This document shows, piece by piece, positions 27,284 to 49,379 of a stretch of 64,000 nucleotides of DNA. The translations under genes and the position numbers were made by a program. The notes under the pieces are model-generated. The model made no database searches, was not told the DNA's origin, and worked only from the letters and a program-made list of their open reading frames with translations. The stretch lies in contig NZ_CP048397.1 in NCBI RefSeq assembly GCF_010384365.1, positions 6,902,585 to 6,966,584 on the forward strand, given 5' to 3'. Position 1 is the stretch's first letter; the number at the start of each line of letters is the position of its first letter. Source of the DNA: Streptomyces sp. S4.7. GTDB taxonomy: Bacteria; Actinomycetota; Actinomycetes; Streptomycetales; Streptomycetaceae.

Positions 27284-28201
27284 ATGAACTCCATTCATGT
27301 GTCGAACCTGGTGAAGACTTTTGGTCCGGTGCGAGCACTCGACGGGCTGGACCTGACAGTTGCCAGAGGGGAGGTGCACGGCCTCCTCGGCCCGAACGGC
27401 GCGGGCAAGTCCACGACGATCCGCATCCTGCTGGGTCTGCTGCGGGCCGACTCCGGCACCACCGAACTGCTTGAGGGCGACCCCTGGGCCGACGCGGTCG
27501 GACTGCACCGCAGACTCGCCTACGTGCCCGGAGACGTGAACCTCTGGCCGAACCTGTCGGGCGGCGAATCCATCGATCTGCTCGGCAAGTTGCGCGGAGG
27601 GATCGACAAGGGCCGCCGCGACGAGCTTCTGGAGCGGTTCAAGCTCGATCCGACGAAAAAGTTCCGCACCTATTCCAAGGGAAACCGCCAGAAGGTCGCC
27701 CTCGTCGCCGCGCTGGCCTCGGACGTCGAGCTGTTCATCTTCGACGAGCCCACCTCGGGTCTCGACCCGCTCATGGAGTCCGTCTTCCAGGAGAGCGTCC
27801 TGGAGATCAAGAACGCCGGAAAGACCGTCCTGCTGTCCAGCCACATCCTGGCCGAGGCCGAGGTCCTGTGCGACCGGGTGAGCATCATCCGCGACGGCCG
27901 GACCGTGGAATCGGGCACCATGAGCGAGCTGCGCCACCTCACCCGGATGACCATCTCCGTACAGACCGAGCGTGAACTCGACGGCCTGGACGGGCTGGCG
28001 GGCGTGCACGACCTCAAGAGCGACCACGACGGTGTGCACTTCGACGTCGACACCAGCCACCTGGACGCGGTGCTGCGCCACGTCACCCAGTACGGGGTCC
28101 GCTCGCTCACCAGCACGCCGCCCACCCTGGAAGAGCTCTTCCTGCGGCACTACGGCGACGAGCTGCCCGGTCAGAGGTCAGAGGTCGGAGCCAAGCTGTG
28201 A
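27284..28201 (+). CDS. ABC transporter ATP-binding protein (ionophore export/resistance type)
   Basis: ATPase of 305 residues from ATG at 27284; an in-frame ATG at 27272 has no clear ribosome site. It energises efflux through the membrane partner encoded next. Motifs: Walker A LLGPNGAGKSTT, signature-like YSKGNRQKVALVAAL, Walker B LFIFDEPTSGLDP, H-loop LLSSHIL. A C-terminal accessory region of about 75 residues ends TLEELFLRHYGDE, typical of drug-exporting DrrA-like ATPases. Its stop overlaps the GTG of the permease. The pair resembles the tetronasin-resistance TnrB2/TnrB3 transporter described from a tetronasin producer, which suits the polyether half (family knowledge plus inference). Confidence 0.92.
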   Translation: MNSIHVSNLVKTFGPVRALDGLDLTVARGEVHGLLGPNGAGKSTTIRILLGLLRADSGTTELLEGDPWADAVGLHRRLAYVPGDVNLWPNLSGGESIDLLGKLRGGIDKGRRDELLERFKLDPTKKFRTYSKGNRQKVALVAALASDVELFIFDEPTSGLDPLMESVFQESVLEIKNAGKTVLLSSHILAEAEVLCDRVSIIRDGRTVESGTMSELRHLTRMTISVQTERELDGLDGLAGVHDLKSDHDGVHFDVDTSHLDAVLRHVTQYGVRSLTSTPPTLEELFLRHYGDELPGQRSEVGAKL

Positions 28202-29820
28202 GCTTCACCGGAACGGGAAACCTGCTACGGCTCGCGCTGCGCCGCGACCGCGTCCAACTGCCGGTGTGGATCGTCGCCCTGACACTCGTCACGTCGTCGA
28301 CGGTCTCCAGTGTGATCAGCCTGTACGCGAGCGAACAGGAACGTCTCAGCGCCCAGCAGGCCGCGGCCGAGAACGCCGTGGCCCTGGTCTTCAACGGCCT
28401 GGTCTCCGGCACCAGTGAAGGCGCCACCGCGATGACGCAGGCGCTGCTGCTCGTCCTGGTCGCCGCCGCACTGATGAGCTCGATGACCGTCGTACGGCAC
28501 ACCCGGCAGAACGAGGAGACCGGCCGGGCCGAGCTGATCGGCTCCTCCGCCGTCGGCCGGCACGCCGCCCTCACCGCCGCGCTCATCCTCGCCGTACTGG
28601 CCAACGTGGTACTGGCACTCGTCACCACCGTCACGCTGATCGGCAGCGGACTGTCCGCCGGCGGCTCCCTCGCCGCCGGCGCCGCGATCGGCGTGGTCGG
28701 CATCGCCTTCGCGGGTGTCGCCGCCGTCACCGCGCAGATCTGGGAGAGCTCACGCGCCGCGAACGGCGCCGCGGCCGCCTTCCTCGGACTCGCGTTCCTG
28801 CTGCGCGCCGTCGGCGACGCCGCCGGCTCACTCAGCGAGAACAGCACCCGGGTGTCGAGTTCCTGGCCGTCATGGCTCTCGCCCATCGGCTGGGGCCAGC
28901 AGATCCGGCCGTTCGACGACAACGCCTGGTGGGTGCTGATCCTGCCGGTCGCCGCCTTCGTGGGGCTGGTGGGCGCGGCCTTCGCGCTGACCAAGGTACG
29001 GGACGTGGGCATGGGCCTGCGGGCCGTCAAGCTCGGCCCGCCGAGCGCCGCACCGTCACTGCTCAGCCCGTTCGGCCTGGCCTGGCGGCTCCAGCGCGGC
29101 GCCCTGCTCGGCTGGGCGGTGGGTGTCGTGATCATGGGCTTCGCCTTCGGCGCCGTGGGCGACGAGATCAACGACCTCGTCGGCGAAAGCGAACGCACGG
29201 CCGAGATCGTCGAACAACTGGGTGGCGCCGGCTCGCTGGTGGACTCCTATCTGTCCGCGACCGTCGGACTGCTGGGCCTGGCCATCGGCGCGTACGCGGT
29301 GCAGCTGCTCAACCGGATGCGCTCCGAGGAGACCACGGGCGGCCTCGAATCCCTGCTCTCCACCTCGGTCAGCAGATACCGGTGGCTGACCAGCCAGATC
29401 GCCTGCGCGGTCATCGGCATCGTGGCCCTCACCCTGCTGAGCGGGCTCAGCGCCGGCCTCGGATACGGCATCGCCTCCGGCGACATCGGCGGCGGCCTCG
29501 TCGACCTCACCGCCGCCGCCCTGGCGCGGCTCCCCGCCGTACTGGTCCTGGCGGGTGTCACCGTCGCCGCCTTCGGAATGCTGCCGCGACTGTCGGTCGT
29601 ACTGCCGTGGGGCGTCTTCGCGATCTGTCTGCTGATCGGTCAGGTCGGCGCCGCGCTGGACCTTCCGGAGGCGGTGCTGGACCTGTCGCCGTACAGCCAT
29701 GTCCCGCAGATGCCCTCGGCGGACTTCGCCGCGGGGCCGGTGCTGGTGCTGCTGCTCATCGCGGCCGTGCTCATGGCCGGTGGCGCCGCGCTCTTCCGGC
29801 GGCGGAACCTGAGCATCTGA
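28198..29820 (+). CDS. ABC transporter permease (TnrB3-like)
   Basis: Integral membrane partner of the preceding ATPase, 540 residues, GTG start in a GTGA overlap. It has two similar halves, each beginning with LLRLALRRDR- or LAWRLQRGALLGW-type segments followed by about six hydrophobic helices, so about 12 helices in all. Examples are ALLLVLVAAALMS, VLAVLANVVLALVTTV, WGVFAICLLIGQVG and VLVLLLIAAVLMAGG. This duplicated ABC-2-like permease family is widespread in actinomycetes and includes tetronasin-resistance exporters. It probably protects the producer by expelling the ionophore. Export of the isonitrile product is also possible, given its position between the halves. Confidence 0.9.
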   Translation: MSFTGTGNLLRLALRRDRVQLPVWIVALTLVTSSTVSSVISLYASEQERLSAQQAAAENAVALVFNGLVSGTSEGATAMTQALLLVLVAAALMSSMTVVRHTRQNEETGRAELIGSSAVGRHAALTAALILAVLANVVLALVTTVTLIGSGLSAGGSLAAGAAIGVVGIAFAGVAAVTAQIWESSRAANGAAAAFLGLAFLLRAVGDAAGSLSENSTRVSSSWPSWLSPIGWGQQIRPFDDNAWWVLILPVAAFVGLVGAAFALTKVRDVGMGLRAVKLGPPSAAPSLLSPFGLAWRLQRGALLGWAVGVVIMGFAFGAVGDEINDLVGESERTAEIVEQLGGAGSLVDSYLSATVGLLGLAIGAYAVQLLNRMRSEETTGGLESLLSTSVSRYRWLTSQIACAVIGIVALTLLSGLSAGLGYGIASGDIGGGLVDLTAAALARLPAVLVLAGVTVAAFGMLPRLSVVLPWGVFAICLLIGQVGAALDLPEAVLDLSPYSHVPQMPSADFAAGPVLVLLLIAAVLMAGGAALFRRRNLSI

Positions 29821-29838
29821 CCGCCCGGGGCGAACCAG

Positions 29839-29869
29839 AGGGCCGAACCGTCGCCGACGGTTCGGCCCT
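29839..29869. terminator. Terminator hairpin after ABC permease
   Basis: AGGGCCGAACCGTCG (29839-29853) is complementary to CGACGGTTCGGCCCT (29855-29869). It lies just after the permease stop, between convergent genes. Confidence 0.75.
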
Positions 29870-30049
29870 TCGGCGCGGGACGGTGGAAAGAGGCGCCCCC
29901 GAAGACACAGAGAACCGCGGCACGAGACCCCGCGGCGCGGCAATCGCGGCGCGGGAGGTGGCGGGCCGGGAACAACACGGCCGACAGCCGGGGAGTCGCC
30001 CTCGCGACTCCGGCGATACACGGTCCCACCCCGGCGCACTCCGGGGACG

Positions 30050-30553
30050 CTACTTCTCCGTCACGCCGTGACGGGCACTGGACTCCTGCCAGCGGCGCAG
30101 CATGTCCGCGACCTCGGTCCTGACGAACTCCATGAATCTGCGCGTCTCGTCCAGCCGCCGCGCACCGGAGGAGTCCGGACCCAGCGCGTCGGACCCGGCG
30201 GCCAGCAGTTCCTCCATCTGGAGGAACGCCTCGTCCCGGCGGGCGAACATCTCGTACCAACCCTCGTCGTGCAGGCGGTAGTTGTCGCGGCGCTGACCGG
30301 GCTCGCGGTCCTTGGAGATGAGCCCCACCTGCTGGAGGTACTGCACCGACTGCGAGACGGCGGCCAGGCTCACCTGCAAGGTGTCCGCAAGCTCACGGGA
30401 GGTCAGCCGGCCCTTCTCGGAGATGAGAACCGCCACGAACACACGGGCGGCCATACGCGGGAAGGCGAACGCGGACAGGCTCAACGCGAAACGCTCGACG
30501 AACTGGGCGACCGCCGCGTCCTGGGCCGCCTCGGTATCGGGCATGGCCGGCAT
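30050..30553 (-). CDS. MarR/GbsR-like winged-helix regulator
   Basis: Small DNA-binding regulator of 167 residues. I chose ATG at 30553, which has GAGAGGACG upstream; an in-frame start 33 bp earlier lacks this. The helix-turn-helix core is GRLTSRELADTLQVSLAAVS, followed by VQYLQQVGLISKDREPGQRR as the wing. Helices on both sides fit a dimer of the MarR/GbsR type. It diverges from the giant PKS over a 229-bp region with several inverted repeats, so it probably regulates itself, the PKS or the nearby exporter. Its ligand is unknown. Confidence 0.85.
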   Translation of the reverse strand: MPAMPDTEAAQDAAVAQFVERFALSLSAFAFPRMAARVFVAVLISEKGRLTSRELADTLQVSLAAVSQSVQYLQQVGLISKDREPGQRRDNYRLHDEGWYEMFARRDEAFLQMEELLAAGSDALGPDSSGARRLDETRRFMEFVRTEVADMLRRWQESSARHGVTEK

Positions 30554-30570
30554 ATTTCGTCCTCTCTTGT

Positions 30571-30706
30571 CGGTACCTCGTACCATAATCCACTATCTGC
30601 TAGAACTTCATGAATCCTTGAAAAGTATAGGTGATCCACTTTCGATTAGGATCACCACCTTCGTCGGCCAAAGGTCTTGGTAAGAGTGCCTTTAGCCGAG
30701 GTACCG
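30571..30706. promoter_or_regulatory. Paired inverted repeats in the regulator/PKS intergenic region
   Basis: CGGTACCTCG (30571-30580) is the exact reverse complement of CGAGGTACCG (30697-30706). Between them, GGTGATCC (30630-30637) and GGATCACC (30649-30656) form a perfect inverted repeat around 11 bp, and TTCATGAA (30607-30614) is a palindrome. These are candidate operators for the divergent MarR-like regulator. Confidence 0.5.
30669..30698 (+). promoter_or_regulatory. Candidate SARP box before the giant PKS
   Basis: CAAAGGTC (30669-30676), GTAAGAGT (30680-30687) and TTTAGCCG (30691-30698) carry their AG step at 30672, 30683 and 30694, spaced by 11 bp. It is weaker than the other sites in the first repeat. 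It lies about 85-115 bp before the PKS start. Confidence 0.4.
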
Positions 30707-30782
30707 AGCATCTAGCGGACAGCCGGGCAGTGTCAGTTCTCGCCTGCCTGGGCCACGTGGATGGTCGATGGGAGTGCCGACG

Positions 30783-45845
<15,063 letters not shown>

Positions 45846-45848
45846 GTG

Positions 45849-45890
45849 CGGCGTTGCCGCTCCCACCGTGTGTGAGGAGCGGCAACGCCG
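45849..45890. terminator. Terminator hairpin after giant PKS
   Basis: CGGCGTTGCCGCTCC (45849-45863) pairs perfectly with GGAGCGGCAACGCCG (45876-45890). It starts 4 bp after the PKS stop. Confidence 0.85.
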
Positions 45891-45900
45891 GAGCGAGAAC

Positions 45901-45936
45901 GACGGAGCCGCCGGGGAGATCCCCGGCGGCTCCGTC
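45901..45936. terminator. Second terminator hairpin between convergent genes
   Basis: GACGGAGCCGCCGGGG (45901-45916) pairs perfectly with CCCCGGCGGCTCCGTC (45921-45936) around AGAT. It probably serves the minus-strand gene ending at 45955 as well as the PKS. Confidence 0.85.
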
Positions 45937-45954
45937 GTCCGTGCGCGTCCGGTG

Positions 45955-46575
45955 TCAGCGGCGCAGTTCGTACCGCGACTCGGCGGCCGTCATGGAGTTG
46001 ATGACCCAGGACAGGGTGCCGCTCATGCCGGCCCAGGGGCCGTCCCAGCAGGCGACCTGGATGGTGGTGCGGCCCCCGGCGAGCTGGGCCTCCATCTCGG
46101 TGTAGCCGAAGGCGAACAGCTTGTTGCCCTGCACGGTGGACGTGACGAGCGAGACCGTGAAGTGGTGCCCGGTCTCCGGGTCCTTGCGGATGATCCGCAG
46201 CCGCCCGGTGTCCGCGCCGATCTCCTCGCGGTCGGAGTTGTAGATTTTCTCCGTCACCAGGACGAGGTCCCCGACGCTCGGCCCCTCGGGGCTCAGCGGG
46301 GTGTACTCGCGGTCGGCCACTTCCTGGATCACCTTCTCCAGCAGCACGAGTTCGCCGCGCTCGTCCGGCGCGTCCGGGGCAGAGATCTCCGCGAGCGGAC
46401 GGGGTACGGCAGCCGCGACCGCCCGCGCGGTGGAGCGGGCCAGCACGGCGAGATCGGGCAGCCGGGTGTCGTCCGCCGAGTAGTCGGCGTCGATGATCTG
46501 GCGCCACGAGCCGACGAGCGCGTCGATGACGGGGTTGTAGGTCAGCGGGGTCGTCGGATCGATGGAAGTGGTCAT
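45955..46575 (-). CDS. Beta-barrel cyclase candidate (allene-oxide-cyclase-like; spirotetronate/tetronasin cyclase type)
   Basis: Protein of 206 residues with AGAAGGAAACG before its ATG. The first 75 residues are helical and have no clear parallel. The rest reads as alternating beta strands: VGDLVLVTEKIYNSDREEIG, GRLRIIRKDP, HHFTVSLVTSTVQGNKLFAF, and GRTTIQVACWDGPWAGMSGT. This resembles the small AOC-like barrels that catalyse [4+2] or related ring closures in tetronate pathways (AbyU, PyrI4, VstJ, Tsn15). It follows a KSIII-like gene in the same orientation. In a tetronasin-type pathway such a protein would form the cyclohexane or tetrahydropyran ring. The fold call is by pattern recognition, not by search. 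Confidence 0.68.
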   Translation of the reverse strand: MTTSIDPTTPLTYNPVIDALVGSWRQIIDADYSADDTRLPDLAVLARSTARAVAAAVPRPLAEISAPDAPDERGELVLLEKVIQEVADREYTPLSPEGPSVGDLVLVTEKIYNSDREEIGADTGRLRIIRKDPETGHHFTVSLVTSTVQGNKLFAFGYTEMEAQLAGGRTTIQVACWDGPWAGMSGTLSWVINSMTAAESRYELRR

Positions 46576-46674
46576 GCGGGACGTTTCCTTCTGTCGGGCG
46601 GACGTACTCCTGGCAGGCTGCGCGGAGACGGGACGGGAGACCGGTGACGAGAGACGACAGGGGGCGGACGGTGC

Positions 46675-47727
46675 TCAGGCGGTGGCCGGCTGCTCCAGCG
46701 CGTACCCGGACCTGATCCATTTGCTGGCCTCGATGCTGATGCCCACCGCGCGGTCGCCGGGGTTGAGCCGGGGCAGCAGGAGTTCGAGCTGGAAGTACGG
46801 GATCGCGTTGCCGGTGTTGCCGATCTCCGTCACCCGGCTGATGGGTTCGGAACCGGGCAGGGCGAGATGGGAGAGCGTACGGTCGGTCATCCGCGCCGAG
46901 AGTTGCGGCGGCAGGATGTACCGCACCTGCTCGGCATCCCAACTCAGCTCGTGCAGAAGGTGTTTGAGGGCATCGGCCGCCATCGGCGCCGCCGTGGTCT
47001 CGATCGCCTTGAAGTCCTCCGACGCGGGTACGCCGTCCTCGCCGGAGACCGCACGGCCGAACCAGTAGACGGTCTGACCCGGCGCGCGGCCCGCGCCGAC
47101 CAGCCGCGAGTGCGCATGTGTGAGGACCGGACGTCCCTCGGCGGGCGCGGTGCCGAGCACGGCCGCGCCGACCCCGTCCCCGAAGATCAGCCCGTTGACC
47201 TGTACCTCCAGCGGTACGCTCGCCGCGTCGACGTCCGGGCTGGTGTGTTTGGCGCTGGTGTCACCGCCGATGACGAGCGCAGTGCGGTACGCCCCGCCCC
47301 GCAGCAGATCCTGTGTGATCTCCAGGGCCTGGACGGCGCCGGTGCAACCGGACTGGAGCTGGTAGACGGGCACGCCCGCGATGCCGACGCGGCCGGCGAT
47401 CCGGCTGACGGTGGAGGGGGCCAGATGGTCCGGCGTGGCCGTACTCATGACCACGACGTCGATGTCACCGGCGGCCACCCCGGCGTTCGCCAGCGCACCG
47501 CGCGCGGCGATCTCCCCGAGATCGGTGAGGCTGTGGCTGGTCTTGCCCGTGCCGAGGTCGACCGCCAGGTGCCGGCTGCGCGTCCCGATGAACTCGTCCA
47601 CCCACTGGCGCCACACCGTCGGCATTCCGTAGTGCGCGGCGATGTCCTCGTTGGTGACCGGGGGACCGGGCAGCGCCGTGCCCACCCCGTGGACGAATAC
47701 CTGGGCACCGTTGAGGGGGACACCCAT
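46675..47727 (-). CDS. Divergent KSIII (FabH-like) enzyme, candidate tetronate-forming or acyl-transfer enzyme
   Basis: Thiolase-fold protein of 350 residues, with GGGAGG upstream of its ATG. The active cysteine is Cys128 in QSGCTGAVQALEI, and the Asn region GNTGNA is kept. The FabH histidine motif PHQAN is replaced by PPQLS, so it is not an ordinary chain-initiating FabH. A conserved KH pair lies about 35 residues after the Cys in both KSIII homologues of this window. In tetronate pathways a KSIII-like enzyme (RkD, AbyA1 type) joins a glyceryl-ACP unit to the beta-ketoacyl chain and closes the ring. Related KSIII proteins transfer acyl groups in other pathways. It is probably cotranscribed with the beta-barrel gene 99 bp downstream. 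Confidence 0.82.
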   Translation of the reverse strand: MGVPLNGAQVFVHGVGTALPGPPVTNEDIAAHYGMPTVWRQWVDEFIGTRSRHLAVDLGTGKTSHSLTDLGEIAARGALANAGVAAGDIDVVVMSTATPDHLAPSTVSRIAGRVGIAGVPVYQLQSGCTGAVQALEITQDLLRGGAYRTALVIGGDTSAKHTSPDVDAASVPLEVQVNGLIFGDGVGAAVLGTAPAEGRPVLTHAHSRLVGAGRAPGQTVYWFGRAVSGEDGVPASEDFKAIETTAAPMAADALKHLLHELSWDAEQVRYILPPQLSARMTDRTLSHLALPGSEPISRVTEIGNTGNAIPYFQLELLLPRLNPGDRAVGISIEASKWIRSGYALEQPATA

Positions 47728-47819
47728 TGCGAAGACCTCCCGGCTGACGTACCGCGGAAAAACGGAGAGAAAGGGGACGCCGAATACAGAGCGCGCCGAA
47801 TATCATGTTGATCAGTCAC

Positions 47820-47836
47820 GCTAAAGCCACGCTTGC
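47820..47836 (-). promoter_or_regulatory. Candidate SARP box before KSIII-like gene
   Basis: On the minus strand, CAAGCGTGG and TTTAGCGTGA share AGCGTG exactly 11 bp apart. They lie about 93-110 bp upstream of the KSIII-like gene, in the region shared with the divergent P450. Confidence 0.45.
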
Positions 47837-47990
47837 ACCCCGTTAACATCGGTGCTCCCCAAGCCTTTCGGGGCTGTCTGCCTGTTCGTTCCGCGACTTA
47901 TGCTGCGAACGGTCCGGGCTTCGGCGACGGGGGAATTCGTCAACCGTCGCTCCCCACCGTCGCGTTGTAAATTCGGTACGGAGTGAGAAG

Positions 47991-49175
47991 ATGGCAGAAG
48001 AAACCACCCCTGGCACACCGGGAGCCGAGTCGCCCGGTCCCGTCGCCGCTCTGATGGGCCAGCTCGCGATGGCGCGGGCCTTCAAAAGCGTCGTCTTCGA
48101 CGACAACACGAAGACGTGGCAGGTGGTGCGCTACGACGAGGCCGTGCAAGTGCTCACCGACGCCTCGACGTTCTCCGCCCAGCTCGACCGCGTGATGCCC
48201 CTTGGCACCGTCAACCGCGGCAACCTCGGCTTCATGGACCCGCCGGAACACAACCAGGCCCGCGCACTCGTCGGCCAGGCGTTCACCCCGCGCACCGTCC
48301 AGGAACTCGGGGCCAGGATGGAGACCGTCACCGAGGAGCTCCTCACCGGCCTCGCGGGCCGCGGCGAGTTCGACCTCATCGCCGACTTCGCCTACACGCT
48401 GCCCGTCATCACGATCGCCGAACTCCTCGGTGTACCGGCCGAGGACCGTGCCCTGTTCCACAAGTGGGCCCAGGCGCGCGCCTCCACGACGAGCGCGGTC
48501 ACCGACGTCCTGAAGGACGAGAAGGTCATGGGCGCCCTGCGCGAACAGACCGAGTACTTCAGCGAGCACGCCAGGGCCCGCCGCAAGAACCCCGGTGACG
48601 ACCTCCTCAGCCAGCTCACCCAGGCCGAACTCGACGGCGACCGGTTGGACGAGGAGGAGATCGCCAACTTCGCCGGGCTGCTCCTGATGGCCGGACATGT
48701 CACGGCCACCTCGGTCATCGCCAGCGCCGTACTGGCCCTGGACGACCATCCCGACCAGGCCGCGGCGCTGCGGGCGGACCCCGCCCTGCTGCCCGGCGCT
48801 ATCGAGGAGACCGTCCGCTACTACCCGCCGCTCAGCCAGGCCTTCCGGGTCACCACGCGAGAGGTGGAGCTGGGCGGGGAGACGATCCCCGAGGGGCAGA
48901 TCGTCGTGGCGTGGATGCTCTCCGCCAACCACGACGAACGCCGGTTCACCGACCCCCAGAAGTTCGACATCCGCCGCGACCCCAACCCGCACATCGGGTT
49001 CAGCCGGGGCGTGCACTTCTGCCTGGGTGCCGCGCTCGCCCGGCTGGAGATCCGCATCGCGCTGGAGGGGCTGTACCGGCACTTCCCGAACCTCAAGGTC
49101 CTGCCCGGCACCGAGTGGCACGACAACCTGCGGCTCATCGGCCCCCGCTATCTGCCGGTCGGCACCGGCAGCTGA
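47991..49175 (+). CDS. Cytochrome P450 (polyether half), altered I-helix
   Basis: P450 of 394 residues, GGAG upstream of its ATG. The heme loop FSRGVHFCLG has Cys344 as ligand, and the K-helix motif ETVR precedes YYPP. The I-helix reads AGHVTAT (residues 234-240): the acidic residue normally before the conserved Thr is Val237. That residue helps deliver protons to iron-bound oxygen, so chemistry or proton path may differ. In a tetronasin-type pathway a P450 is needed to oxygenate the skeleton, for example at a methyl branch that becomes hydroxymethyl (inference). It diverges from the KSIII-like gene and points into the terminal PKS module. Confidence 0.92.
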   Translation: MAEETTPGTPGAESPGPVAALMGQLAMARAFKSVVFDDNTKTWQVVRYDEAVQVLTDASTFSAQLDRVMPLGTVNRGNLGFMDPPEHNQARALVGQAFTPRTVQELGARMETVTEELLTGLAGRGEFDLIADFAYTLPVITIAELLGVPAEDRALFHKWAQARASTTSAVTDVLKDEKVMGALREQTEYFSEHARARRKNPGDDLLSQLTQAELDGDRLDEEEIANFAGLLLMAGHVTATSVIASAVLALDDHPDQAAALRADPALLPGAIEETVRYYPPLSQAFRVTTREVELGGETIPEGQIVVAWMLSANHDERRFTDPQKFDIRRDPNPHIGFSRGVHFCLGAALARLEIRIALEGLYRHFPNLKVLPGTEWHDNLRLIGPRYLPVGTGS

Positions 49176-49192
49176 CAGCCGAACGTACGCGC

Positions 49193-49228
49193 GATCCGCG
49201 TCCCGCCCCCGAAGGCCGGACGCGGATC
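49193..49228. terminator. Hairpin after P450
   Basis: GATCCGCGTCC (49193-49203) pairs with GGACGCGGATC (49218-49228). It may end or attenuate the P450 transcript before the separate promoter of the next PKS. Confidence 0.6.
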
Positions 49229-49303
49229 ACGCGTGCCCGCAAAGCGTGGCCCCGCACCGGTCGGCGCGGCATCACCCGGTCGCCGCTCCCCCCGAAACAC
49301 GCC

Positions 49304-49321
49304 CTAGTGGGCCTTTAGGGG
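49304..49321 (+). promoter_or_regulatory. Candidate SARP box before terminal PKS module
   Basis: CTAGTGGG (from 49304) and TTTAGGGG (49314-49321) have their TAG steps 11 bp apart (A at 49306 and 49317). The site is about 60-75 bp before the PKS start at 49380, a typical distance for a SARP-dependent promoter. Confidence 0.5.
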
Positions 49322-49379
49322 TGCTGATGAGCATGACTGCTCACGTACGACGTGCCGAGGAGCTGAGGAGACCAGCGGG

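Noticed and set aside
30768..30782. Upstream ATG at 30768 as PKS start
   Set aside because: It lacks a ribosome-binding site, whereas the ATG at 30783 has GGGAG at a suitable distance.
46675..47727. Housekeeping FabH (fatty acid initiation)
   Set aside because: The PHQAN histidine motif is missing and no fatty acid synthase genes are adjacent.
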